Shown here: positions 18,146 to 27,716 of the stretch, in pieces
Position numbering within the stretch: the stretch's first letter is position 1
How the letters are laid out: each line of letters starts with the position of its first letter
NCBI GenBank assembly: GCA_938005745.1
Contig: CALLMM010000002.1
Span: forward strand, 165,000-228,999
Direction of reading: 5' to 3'
Origin: an uncultured Chthonomonadales bacterium
GTDB taxonomy: Bacteria; Armatimonadota; Chthonomonadetes; Chthonomonadales; CAJBBX01
Length of the DNA: 64,000 nt
The notes under the pieces: generated by a model
Database searches by the model: none
What the model was told of the DNA's origin: nothing
What the model saw: the letters and a program-made list of their open reading frames with translations, nothing else
Position numbers and translations under genes: made by a program

Positions 18146-21100
18146 CTACAGGGCAGGGGGCGGGCTGTCCGCGCCCGCGCCGCCCGCGCCGCCTCCGCGC
18201 CTTCCGCGCCCGCGTCCGCCGCGGCGTCTGCGACGCCGCGATCGCCCGGGAACGGGGGCGGTTGCGGCAGTCCCGGACGCGCCGTTGGCGAGCGCCTCCT
18301 CCTCTGCCGCATCCGCCAGCGCCTCCGCGCGCGCCTCCTCAAAGAGCGCCGCCACGCCCTCGATCTCTATCCCATCTTCGGCGGCGACGAACTCAGGGGT
18401 CTCAACCGGCTCCGGCGCTGCGGTCTCGATCACCTCCGCCACCGACGCCTCGATCAGCACCGCAGGCGGCTCCGCGCCGGAGGGACGCTTGCGGCTGCGC
18501 GGACGCTCCACGCCCGAAAGCCCGATCTTATGCATCTCCTCCAGCGAACCCACGAAATAGGTATAGGTTGAGCGTCCGCGCAGGAAGGTATGATACTCCC
18601 GCAGGCTCTCCCCCACCAGCCGCCCGCCATTCAGATCGTACAGCGCGGTGTCGGGAGGCAGCAGCAGCGAGCGATTGCCGTCGCGGGTAGTGTGGATCGT
18701 CAGCCAGCCGTTGCCCGCATAGACGAAGTCGTCCATGCCGCCGGTATACAGATGTACTCCCGCATAGCGGCACAGTCCGCGCAGCAGGTCCGTCGTCAGG
18801 GTCGGCTCGCCGATGAAGACGGAGCGCCAGTCCGCCAGACGGCGCACGCCCATCGAAGGCTGCCCGGTCTGCAGATACTCCGCCAGCACGGTCAGTTCGG
18901 GGTTGTCATCGTCAATATAGAAGGAGGGATTCAGCCGCTCGCGCACTCCCAGCGTCTTCTCCTGCAGCCGTTCGGTGATCGGATGGCGCGTCTCCACCAC
19001 CCGCGAACCGACCTCCGTGCTCCAGGACTGCTGCCGCAGGGTCATGCCGATCAGATCGTGGATGCCCTCTTCGGAGCGTCCGCGCTCATCGCAGACCCCG
19101 ACGGCGTAGAGCCATACGAGCGTTTTGCCGCCGTTCTGCAGCCGCTCCTTGATCGCGGCGCGCTGCTCCGCCGGCATACGGTAGGGCGTCAGGAAGAGAT
19201 AGAGCTTCGCGTCGGTCGGGAAGTGGCGCGCCGTCACGTCGCTCTGCAGGTAGAAGCCGACCGACGCGCCGCAGCGCAGGATCGCCTCTCGCTGTCCCTG
19301 CAGCAGCCGGCGCAGGAAAGCCTCTCCGCGCTGAATGTGCAGCAGACTGCGTTCGTCCACTAGCGCCACCACCTCCGGCGAGCGCAGCCGGCGATGCGGC
19401 AGGGTCCGGCGGTACAGATCGGAAAACTTTCCGATGCGCTCCCAGATATCCTCCGCGTCCAGCCACCCCTCTCCCCAGAGGTCCATCCATCCGACCGCGG
19501 TCTGATGCGCCAGCGCCTGCCCCATCGCCCGCAGATGCGCCTGCTCGGTCTGCGCGCGGTTCTCCATGCGGGGGTTGTAGTCGTCGGGGGTCGCATTGCC
19601 GCCCTGCGCCAGGTGGGTCTTGGTATCGTCCTCCGACAGCCACAGCTTGCCGTGAATGGCGAACGAATCGACCGGACAGGGGAACGCTCCGGCGGCGCCG
19701 GGAAGCCGATCGCGATAGGAGGGCGGTCCCGCCACGATGTCAATGGAGGAGGCGGACAGCAGCCTTCCCAGCGCGAGATGCCCGGAGAAGGTGTGCCCGA
19801 ACTCGAAGGTGTAGCCGTAGCAGACGGAGACCAGCGCGCGATGATTGGTCGCCTCTTTCACCACCTTCGAGAGCGAAATCAGCCGCTCCGCCATCATCTC
19901 GGAGGTGTACTCCATGAAGTCAATCCAGCGGCGCTCCCGGCGCGGCTCAAAAAAAGCGGCGTCCGGGCGGGGCTGCGCGGGCAGCGGCGGGATTTCGGCG
20001 GTGTAGAACTGCACGGCTCCATCGTTCCAGGCGGCGCGCAGCGCGACCTCGTTCTTATATTTGCGCCGGAGCCAGCCGCGAAACGCCTCCCGATTGGCAT
20101 AGGAGCGGTCGTAGCCGTCCTGCGCCGGATGGAACCACTCGCCCCGCTCCAGATGATAGCCGATGACCCGGGAGCCGTAGGGCGTGCGCTGTATATGTTC
20201 AATCAGAAGGGTCAGGGAGTTTTCGACCTCCATCCAGAAGCGGTCGGAGGCGATGGAGGGATCGTCCGTCGGTCCGTCCAGATACTGGTTCACCTCATGG
20301 GGATACTGCTTCTGCCAGCCCTTTGCCGGGACGAAGACCAGACGGGGCATCAGGTAGGCTTTCGGGTTGGCATCCATCAGCGCCTGCAGGCGTTCGTCTA
20401 CATTCTCATAGGCGGTGTCATCGGGCGGAATCGGACAGATCAGTTCGACCAGCGTGGAGCAGAGATGGACCCCGGCGGCGGCGGCGCGCTGAATCTCGCC
20501 GCTTACGCGGCGCGTCTGCTTCTGTCCGTCAAGATTGCCAAAGAAGAGGATCGGCGGCGTTGGCGCGCCCTCAATCAGCAGTTCTGGCAGCCCCCGGCGG
20601 GTAACGATGCGCGTTCCGGTCAGCGCAGGCTCGGTCTCCTCCGTCGTCTTGCGGTCGGCGCGCTGCCGGCGCGATGCGGATCGGCTCTCCCGCTTCGTCC
20701 TGACGGAAGGCTGCGGCTCTCCCTCCGGCTCCGCCGGTTCCGCGCTCTCAGCGGCGGGACCCGCCTCCGGCGCGACGGCGGGCGTCTCCGCCGGAGCCTC
20801 CGCTGTCTCCGCCGGGGAGACAGAGGCGTCGAGGACCGCCTCTTCGACCGCCGGCTCCTCCGCGACCGACTCCGGCATCTCAGTCTTCTTCCGGCTGCGG
20901 CTGCCACGCCTGCGCGCCGGCTTCGCTCTGTCAGCCGTCTCTGCGACCGCCTCCGCCGGCGTCTCTGCCGCCCCATCGGTCGCGGCCATCTCCGCAGCGG
21001 GCGGAGCTGTCTCCGCAACAGCCTGCGCCCCCTCCACGACCGCCTCTGGCGGAATCGCGAACCCCTCTGCTGGCGGCGTCTCTGCCTCCGCTGCAGGCGC

Positions 21101-21643
21101 AAGGGTCTCCGGCGCGGAGATCGGCTCCGCCGTCGGCGGCGGCTCCTGCGCGGCGGCGGGCGTTTTCCGGGAGCGCGATCTCTGCCCGCTCCGGCGCGCG
21201 AGGCGCGCAGGCGCGGGCGTTTCGGAAGAGGGGATCTCCGGCGCGCCGCCCGCCTCCGCCGCGGATTCCGGTTCGGGAGCCGCGACAGGCGTTTCGACTT
21301 CGGGCAGCGGCGCCGATTCCGACGAATCGGCGGGAGCGGCGGTTTTACGAGAGCGAGAAGAGCGAGAAGAGGAGGAGCGGCGTCTGGCAGGCGCGGAAGC
21401 GGGTTCCGCAGCGGAATCTTCCGCACGCGGTGCGTCGTCCGCCGGTGGAACCGCGCCGCTTCCGGCGATGTCCACCGGGGACTCGTCGTTCATCATAACA
21501 TGTTTCTCCTGACTGATAACCAGCGCGCGCGTCCTGAGCGACAACGCAGGACGCAGCAGCGACAAATCGTTTCGAACCGGCTCGCCTGAGGGGAGCGCCC
21601 CTTCCCTGAGACTCTCAACCAGCGGCTCAGACGGCTCCGTCAC
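18146..21643 (-). CDS. GH42/beta-galactosidase-like protein with disordered SR/APE-rich N-terminus and Arg-Gly-rich C-terminus (start may be MMNDESP at about 21494)
   Basis: Core TIM-barrel-like segments VIGYHLERGEWFHPAQDGYDRSYANREAFRGWLRRKY, SFAIHGKLWLSEDDTKTHL and a C-terminal LLLPPDTALYDLNGGRLVGESLREY; N-term repeated R(S)RSRK blocks; C-term RSRRRRRRGGRGRGRRGGGAGGAGADSPPPAL. Confidence 0.78.
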   Translation of the reverse strand: MTEPSEPLVESLREGALPSGEPVRNDLSLLRPALSLRTRALVISQEKHVMMNDESPVDIAGSGAVPPADDAPRAEDSAAEPASAPARRRSSSSRSSRSRKTAAPADSSESAPLPEVETPVAAPEPESAAEAGGAPEIPSSETPAPARLARRSGQRSRSRKTPAAAQEPPPTAEPISAPETLAPAAEAETPPAEGFAIPPEAVVEGAQAVAETAPPAAEMAATDGAAETPAEAVAETADRAKPARRRGSRSRKKTEMPESVAEEPAVEEAVLDASVSPAETAEAPAETPAVAPEAGPAAESAEPAEPEGEPQPSVRTKRESRSASRRQRADRKTTEETEPALTGTRIVTRRGLPELLIEGAPTPPILFFGNLDGQKQTRRVSGEIQRAAAAGVHLCSTLVELICPIPPDDTAYENVDERLQALMDANPKAYLMPRLVFVPAKGWQKQYPHEVNQYLDGPTDDPSIASDRFWMEVENSLTLLIEHIQRTPYGSRVIGYHLERGEWFHPAQDGYDRSYANREAFRGWLRRKYKNEVALRAAWNDGAVQFYTAEIPPLPAQPRPDAAFFEPRRERRWIDFMEYTSEMMAERLISLSKVVKEATNHRALVSVCYGYTFEFGHTFSGHLALGRLLSASSIDIVAGPPSYRDRLPGAAGAFPCPVDSFAIHGKLWLSEDDTKTHLAQGGNATPDDYNPRMENRAQTEQAHLRAMGQALAHQTAVGWMDLWGEGWLDAEDIWERIGKFSDLYRRTLPHRRLRSPEVVALVDERSLLHIQRGEAFLRRLLQGQREAILRCGASVGFYLQSDVTARHFPTDAKLYLFLTPYRMPAEQRAAIKERLQNGGKTLVWLYAVGVCDERGRSEEGIHDLIGMTLRQQSWSTEVGSRVVETRHPITERLQEKTLGVRERLNPSFYIDDDNPELTVLAEYLQTGQPSMGVRRLADWRSVFIGEPTLTTDLLRGLCRYAGVHLYTGGMDDFVYAGNGWLTIHTTRDGNRSLLLPPDTALYDLNGGRLVGESLREYHTFLRGRSTYTYFVGSLEEMHKIGLSGVERPRSRKRPSGAEPPAVLIEASVAEVIETAAPEPVETPEFVAAEDGIEIEGVAALFEEARAEALADAAEEEALANGASGTAATAPVPGRSRRRRRRGGRGRGRRGGGAGGAGADSPPPAL

Positions 21644-21691
21644 GCAGCATAACGCCGGCGCGGAGACTTATCGGGTATGGTCGGCTGACCT

Positions 21692-21721
21692 ATTATACAC
21701 TTTTGCCCGAAAGTGCGTCAA
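21692..21721 (-). promoter_or_regulatory. sigma70-type promoter with palindromic spacer
   Basis: Minus strand TTGACG-N18-TATAAT; spacer reads CACTTT-CGGGCA-AAAGTG. Confidence 0.65.
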
Positions 21722-21869
21722 ATGGGGAGAAGAGGTGCCGGACGCCGCCGTCTGCGGGCAGGAGGTCATTTTCCGGACAGCGAAACAGGCGTCAGAAGCG
21801 CACGCACCTTTTCCGCCTCTATTGCAGAGACCGTCTCGCAGACGCATCCCACCATGAGGAGCAGCACCA

Positions 21870-24724
21870 TGAAACGTTTTTCGCTACCCGTTTTGATCTG
21901 TCTGTCTCTGTTGGCGTCGTTGGCGGCGGCAGCCGGCGCGCAGGCGTCCGCGCCGAAGACCTTGACCTACGCCGATATTCTCCGACAGTTGACCGACCTG
22001 GACCGCCTGACCCGCCTGCATCCCGGATTTAAAGCAGGACAGTTCTCCAGCTGGGATCGCAACGGACGCGAGGTCTGGGGCGCAAACGGCGATGCCGGGC
22101 ACTACCTCCGCGAGGAGCCGAACGGCGAAGCCGTCATGATGGAGATAGACGGACCGGGCGTCATCTATCGCGTCTGGTCGGCGAATCCGCAAGGCAAGAT
22201 CCGCCTCTACCTCGATGGAGACGCGCAGCCGACCTATGAATGGGACTTTGACGCTCTCTTCAACGGGAGCACGCCCCCCTTCCTCAAACCGCTGGTCTAC
22301 AAGCGCGGCGGGCAGATGTCGGCGTCGGACTGCTACGTCCCCATTCCGTTCCGCAGGAGCATCAAGATCACGGCGGACCGCCGGCACGGTCAGTACTACC
22401 ATTTCAACTACCTGCTCTACCCGAAAGACTGGACGCTTCCCTCGTTCCGGCTGCCGCTCACGCCGGAGGAGCAGACCGAGCTGCAGCGGGCGGCGGAGGT
22501 ATGGAACGCCCCCGGACGCGACCCGAAACCGACGCTGGAGGGGCAGACGACCCTGAAACAGACGATCACTCTCCAGCCCGGCAAAACCGCGACGCTGGCA
22601 AACCTGAAGGGACCGGGCATGGTGCGCGCCATCCGCGCCCGCGCCTCCTCCGAACAGCGCTACTTCTGGCGCAAACTGGTTCTGCGCGGCGTCTGGGACG
22701 GCGCGAAATCGCCGCAGATCCTCACTCCGCTCGGCTCCCTCTTCGGGTTCGACTGGGAGACGGCGGAGTACGGCTCGCTGATCGCGGGATGCCAGAACGG
22801 TACCGCCTACTTCCACTACCCGATGCCCTTTCGCAGATCGGGCAGACTGGAGCTGATCAGCTATCTCTCCCGACCGGCGCAGGTGGAGATCGAAATTGAC
22901 TGGGCGCCGGTGAAGTCGCTGCCGGAAGATACGCTCTACCTCTTCGCGCGCTGGCGGCAGGAGCTGGACTTCATGCCCTTCGAGTTCACCTTCCTGGAGA
23001 CCGCCGGAAAAGGGCACTTTGTCGGGGTCTCCATGCCGATAGATCACCCGCTGCCCGGCTGGTGGGGCGAGGGCGACGAAAAGATCTGGGTGGACGATGA
23101 CGACTTCCCCCCCTGGATCGGGACCGGATCGGAGGACTACTTCGGGGATGCATGGGGCATTCGCTATCTCTCCGCGCCCAGCTTCGGCTGCAGTCTGCAG
23201 AAGGGCAATCGCACCTGCAACTATCGCTGGCACTTCATGGACTTCGTTCCTTTTTCGAAGCGGTTCCGCATGTCCATCGAGAACTACGGACCCAACGGCG
23301 TCGGTCCGCGCGGTCACTACGCCTACGCCTCCACCGCCTTCTGGTATCAGGCGGAGGCGACTCCTCCCTTGGAGCAGCTGCGGGGCGTAACCTACACCGG
23401 CGGTCTCGATCCGGCGCAGAAGCCCTCTCGCTACGAGTATAACCCGAACGTCTTCGGTCCGCTGGATGCGAACGCCCTGCGCACCTACGGACTGTCCATC
23501 CCGTTTGCCCTGGAGGCGGAGGAGCTGTTCCGGGGCAGGATCGTTACCGACGCGGACCGCGCCTACGAGTTCAATAAAGAGCGCGCGGTCGATTTCGGAA
23601 CCGTCAAAACCGGGCAGCGACTGTCGGCAGGCACGCTCAGGATTGAGGAGGGGCTGGTCTACTACCCGAAAATCTATCTCGCGCCGGAAGCGGGCGCGGC
23701 GGAGGTGACGCTGGAGATCGGCGGCAGACGCCTGGAGATCCTGCAGCGCGAGGGAAAGCATATCCTGGAACTGAGCGGCGCCTATCTGCCGGCGGGCGAA
23801 CACCCGGTCTCCCTGATCGCCGTTTCGGACGGGCGCGCGATTGTGGACTGCATCCAGTTGCAGCCCTCTTATCGTTCCGGAGGCGCAATGGAGGCGGAAG
23901 ACCTGCCGATCGTCCGATTCAGCGACGGAATGGAGAAGCCGCACGCCAGTCCGCCGATGAAGGGCGCCAGCGCGGGGCGGATCCTCGAAGTCCACGCGAC
24001 CGCCCCCGGACAGGGCGTTACGCTCCGCTTCGACCGCTCTCCCGGAAAGCCCTACGCGCTCGGCGTCCGCACGATGCGCGGACCGATGGGCGGGATCATT
24101 CAGGCGTTTGCGGGCGGCAAGCCGCTCGGACCGGCGTTCGACATCTATGCGCCGCAGAAGTCCGCAGGCGAGGTCATCTTCCCGCTCGGTCCGATGCCGA
24201 CCGACACCCGTGAGGTGGAGATCCGCGTCGTCGGCAAGAACCCGCAGTCGCAGGGCTATCACTTCGGGCTGGACTACTTCCGCTATGAGCCGCAGATCCT
24301 CGGACCGGAGAGCGCGGAGGGCGTCTGGGCGATGGTGCTGGGCGTGCGCGGAGGCGGCTACCAGATTCAGGACCTGGGACCGGACTGGTCGCAGGGGCAT
24401 CACCTGTGGATTGCGCCGTCGAGTGAAAGCGCAGAGGCGCAGATCGCGCTGGAGATCCCAAGCGCCGGCGAATATGAGATACTCGTTCGCTACACCACCT
24501 CCTGGGACTACGCCATCGTGCAGACCTATCTCGACGGGCAGGCGATGGGCGATCCGACCGACTGCTACACCCCGGAGGTGCGCCTGCGTGATCCGCTCAC
24601 TCTGGGGCGCGTCTCCCTGACCGCCGGGCGACACATTCTGCGGTTCCGCGCCGTCGGGAAGAACGCCTCCTCCGCCGGATACCTGATGGGGATAGACCAT
24701 ATCACCGTCCGCCCGGCAAAATAG
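21870..24724 (+). CDS. DUF2961 (GH172-family) secreted protein with C-terminal beta modules
   Basis: Signal peptide MKRFSLPVLICLSLLASLAAAAGAQA; DUF2961 hallmark GTGSEDYFGDAWGIR plus NGDAGHYLREE. Track start at 21713 is upstream of the signal peptide. Confidence 0.9.
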
Positions 24725-24732
24725 GAGTGCGT

Positions 24733-24861
24733 ATGTGCTGTCATCCGGCTCTGCGCCGCATTTCGCGCATGACGCTGCTGACGGCGGGTATCTGGAGCAC
24801 AGCGGGAGTCCTCTGCGCCGCAGTGCGGGCTCCCGTTACATTCATTTGGGCGGCTTTGTAG
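24733..24861 (+). CDS. Putative small ORF, 42 aa
   Basis: ATG preceded by AGGAG at SD spacing, 9 nt after the GH172 stop; MCCHPALRRISRMTLLTAGIWSTAGVLCAAVRAPVTFIWAAL. Not in the supplied track. Confidence 0.3.
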   Translation: MCCHPALRRISRMTLLTAGIWSTAGVLCAAVRAPVTFIWAAL

Positions 24862-24910
24862 ACCAGCGGCAGAGACGCAGGTCGGCAGAAGAGGTTAGAC
24901 CCTGAAGGTC

Positions 24911-25843
24911 TCAGGTCTGAAAGGAGTCCCCCGCACGGATCCGCGCGCCCCGCGCCCAGTCGGCAGCCGCCATGCGCCGACCGCTCTCCGGCTGAACCTC
25001 CTGCAGCGTTACCGCGCCGCCGCCTGTCCCGACCGTCACGCCGTCGCGCGTTACCGCCAGCACCTGCCCCGGCTCTCCCGCACGCTCCGGCGCGACCTGC
25101 GCCCGCCACAGCTTTACACCCCTGCCGCGAAAGGTCGCGAAGACGCCGGGGCGGGGCGACAGGGCGCGGATCCGGTTGCAGACCCGCTCCGCCGACTCCT
25201 CCCAGCGCACGCGGGTGTCGTCCGGGGTGATCGCCGGGGCGTAGGTCGCCCGCGCATGATCCTGCGGCGTGCGCGGACATATGCCGCGCTCCAGCAGAAG
25301 GAGGGTCTCCGTCAGAAGCTGCGCGCCGACCGTCGCCAGCTTCGGGGTCAGCGTGCCGGTGGTGTCGTCGGGTTCGATGGGAACCTCGCGCTGCAGCAGC
25401 ATGTCGCCTGTGTCCAGCGTCGCCTCCATCCACATCGTGGTAACGCCCGTCATCGTCTCTCCGTTGAGAAGCGCGTGCTGTATCGGCGCCGCGCCGCGAT
25501 AGGCGGGCAGCAGCGAGCCGTGCACGTTGATCGGACCGAGCGGGGGCAGGTCCAGCAGCGGCTGCGGGATGATCTGTCCGAACGCCGCCAGCGCCAGGAC
25601 ATCCGGCTGAAGGGAGCGCGCCTGTTCCAGAAAATCGGCGGATCTCACCCGGCGCGGCTGCAGCACCGTCAGACCGGCATGCAGCGCCGCCTGCTTGACA
25701 GGCGAGAAGACCATGCGCTGACCGCGCCCCTGCGGCTTATCCGGCTGCGTCACGACGGCGAGGATCTCAAACCGCCGGTCCGCCAGCAGCGCCTCCAGCG
25801 AGGGAACCGCAAACTCCGCGGTACCAAAAAAGAGCACCCGCAT
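24911..25843 (-). CDS. fmt: Methionyl-tRNA formyltransferase
   Basis: MRVLFFGTAEFAVPSLEALL, VVTQPDKPQGRGQ, INVHGSLLPAYRGAAPIQHALLNGETMTGVTTMWM. Confidence 0.96.
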   Translation of the reverse strand: MRVLFFGTAEFAVPSLEALLADRRFEILAVVTQPDKPQGRGQRMVFSPVKQAALHAGLTVLQPRRVRSADFLEQARSLQPDVLALAAFGQIIPQPLLDLPPLGPINVHGSLLPAYRGAAPIQHALLNGETMTGVTTMWMEATLDTGDMLLQREVPIEPDDTTGTLTPKLATVGAQLLTETLLLLERGICPRTPQDHARATYAPAITPDDTRVRWEESAERVCNRIRALSPRPGVFATFRGRGVKLWRAQVAPERAGEPGQVLAVTRDGVTVGTGGGAVTLQEVQPESGRRMAAADWARGARIRAGDSFQT

Positions 25844-25857
25844 TCGGGTTCCTCCGT

Positions 25858-26748
25858 TCAGTGCGAATCCTCCGTCCAGTTGCCCCGCACCAGCGCATCG
25901 GTCATCCGGACGACCCGCGTCATCGCCTTCACATCATGCACGCGCACCACCGACGCCCCGTTGGCAATGCAGATCGCGACGGCGGCGGCGGTCCCCTCCA
26001 GCCGATCCTCCGCTGGAAGCCCGCCCAGCACCCTGCCGATCGTGCTTTTGCGGGAGACGCCCAGCAGCAGCGGATAGCCGAGCGCGGTCAGTTCGCGCAG
26101 TCGGCGCACCAGTTCCAGATTGTGCGCCGCCGTCTTGCCGAAACCGAATCCGGGGTCTAACAGAATATTTTCGGGAGCGATCCCCGCCCGTACCGCCGCC
26201 TGCGCGCGCTCCGCCAGCCAGTCGCGCACCTCCGCAGCCACATTCGCATAGACCGGGTTCTGCTGCATCGTCTTCGGATTGCCCTGGATATGCATCAGGC
26301 AGACCGGAACCTGCAGCGCGGCGAGGGTCGGAGCCATCTCCGGATCGAAGGTCATGGCGCTGATGTCGTTGACCATCGCCGCACCCGCCTCCACCGCCCG
26401 GCGCGCCACCGTCGCCTTGTAGGTGTCCACCGAGATCGGGATCGGCAGGCGCGCCGAAACCGCCTCGATCACCGGCAGGATACGCGCCAGCTCCTCCTCC
26501 GCCGGAACCGGATCAGAGCCGGGGCGGGTGGACTCTCCGCCGATATCGAGGATGTCCGCGCCCTCCTCCGCCATCCGCTCCGCCTGCGCGATCGCCGCGG
26601 AGGGGGCAAAAAAACGCCCCCCGTCGGAGAAGGAATCGGGGGTTACGTTCAGCACGCCCATCACGAGCGTGCGCTCGCCGCGCCGGGCGGTCTCCAGCAG
26701 CGCCTTCAGCCGGGCGCGCGGCTCTAGTGGTAGCGTCTCGGTCTGCAA
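25858..26748 (-). CDS. folP: Dihydropteroate synthase (TTG start at 26748 likely)
   Basis: VMGVLNVTPDSFSDGGRFF, DILDIGGESTRPGSDPVP, ISVDTYKATVARRAVEAGAAMVNDIS, GFGFGKTAAHNLELVRRL. The upstream part of the track ORF is out-of-frame read-through of the TPR gene. Confidence 0.94.
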   Translation of the reverse strand: MQTETLPLEPRARLKALLETARRGERTLVMGVLNVTPDSFSDGGRFFAPSAAIAQAERMAEEGADILDIGGESTRPGSDPVPAEEELARILPVIEAVSARLPIPISVDTYKATVARRAVEAGAAMVNDISAMTFDPEMAPTLAALQVPVCLMHIQGNPKTMQQNPVYANVAAEVRDWLAERAQAAVRAGIAPENILLDPGFGFGKTAAHNLELVRRLRELTALGYPLLLGVSRKSTIGRVLGGLPAEDRLEGTAAAVAICIANGASVVRVHDVKAMTRVVRMTDALVRGNWTEDSH

Positions 26749-27527
26749 TCTTCCTCCTGCTCCTCCAGCCGACGGGCGATCCATTCGTGCAGAAACTGCC
26801 TGCCGGCATCGCTGAGATAGAAGCCCCGCTCCTCCGCCGCCGCCTCCGCATTGCGCAGCAGCTTCGCCCGGAAGATCGGGTCTTCCTCGCTGAGCACCAG
26901 TATCGCGTTCAACTGGTAGGTGTCGAGCATCTCCAGCTGCTCCCGCGCATTCTGCGTCATCTCGGGATCGGAAGACATATCCAGCACGCGCTGAAACTCC
27001 TCCACCGCCATGCGGACCTCGCCCTGATGCTGGCACAGCAGCGCCTTCTTGAAACGATGCGCGGGATCGTAGGGGTTCAGACGGATCAGATCGTTGGCGA
27101 CCCGCACTGCCGCCTGCACATCCCCCAAACCGATGTAGGCGGCTCCCAGTGCATCGCGCGCCGGAAGATGTCGGGGCGCAAGCTTCAACAGCGCCTTGCT
27201 GGCGTCTACCGCGCGCTCGTACTCCCCCGCCTCCAGATAGAGCGCGATGATCGCCTCGCGCGCGCTCAGTTTGCCGGGATGCTCCGCAATCGCCATCTCC
27301 GCCGCAGAGACCGCCTCCTCCCACCGCCGCCCTGCCTGATACAGACGCGCCAGACGCAGATAGCAGGTGTAGCGGTCGGCTCCCAGCCGCATCGCCTGCT
27401 CAACGCTTTGAATAGCCTCCGAGACCTGCCCCCGTTCCGCCAGTTGTTCCGCTTGCTGAAGCGCGCGCGCGGCGCGCTGTGTCTGCTTGACGCCTCCTCG
27501 CTGGGCATCGGTGCTGTGTATGGTCAT
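26724..27527 (-). CDS. TPR-repeat protein
   Basis: Consecutive TPR helices: LARLYQAGRRWEEAVSAAEMAIAEHPGK, IIALYLEAGEYERAVDASKALLKLAPRH, LGAAYIGLGDVQAAVRVANDLIRLNP. Confidence 0.82.
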   Translation of the reverse strand: MTIHSTDAQRGGVKQTQRAARALQQAEQLAERGQVSEAIQSVEQAMRLGADRYTCYLRLARLYQAGRRWEEAVSAAEMAIAEHPGKLSAREAIIALYLEAGEYERAVDASKALLKLAPRHLPARDALGAAYIGLGDVQAAVRVANDLIRLNPYDPAHRFKKALLCQHQGEVRMAVEEFQRVLDMSSDPEMTQNAREQLEMLDTYQLNAILVLSEEDPIFRAKLLRNAEAAAEERGFYLSDAGRQFLHEWIARRLEEQEEDCRPRRYH

Positions 27528-27716
27528 AAAGGGGAACCCTTCCGGTTAATCTCTGCCACTATTCGCGCCCTCTCCGGCAGATTCCTGCCTCTAATCCGCT
27601 CTGTTAATTTTTTCACGACGGCGCGCCGCAGAGGGAGACGACGCCGCCTCACGGGCTGACGCCGGCACGATGCACCCCCTCCGCTGGATGGGCGTCTTTT
27701 CGGCTATAATGAGGGA

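Noticed and set aside
19394-21589. 731-aa plus-strand ORF opposite the GH42-like gene
   Set aside because: Mirror of low-complexity Ala/Arg codons; no protein-like composition.
21884-24700. 938-aa minus-strand ORF opposite the DUF2961 gene
   Set aside because: Antisense shadow ORF; the plus strand carries the DUF2961 hallmark motif.
26749-27324. N-terminal extension of the folP ORF in the track
   Set aside because: Out-of-frame translation of the overlapping TPR gene; folP likely starts at the TTG at 26748.
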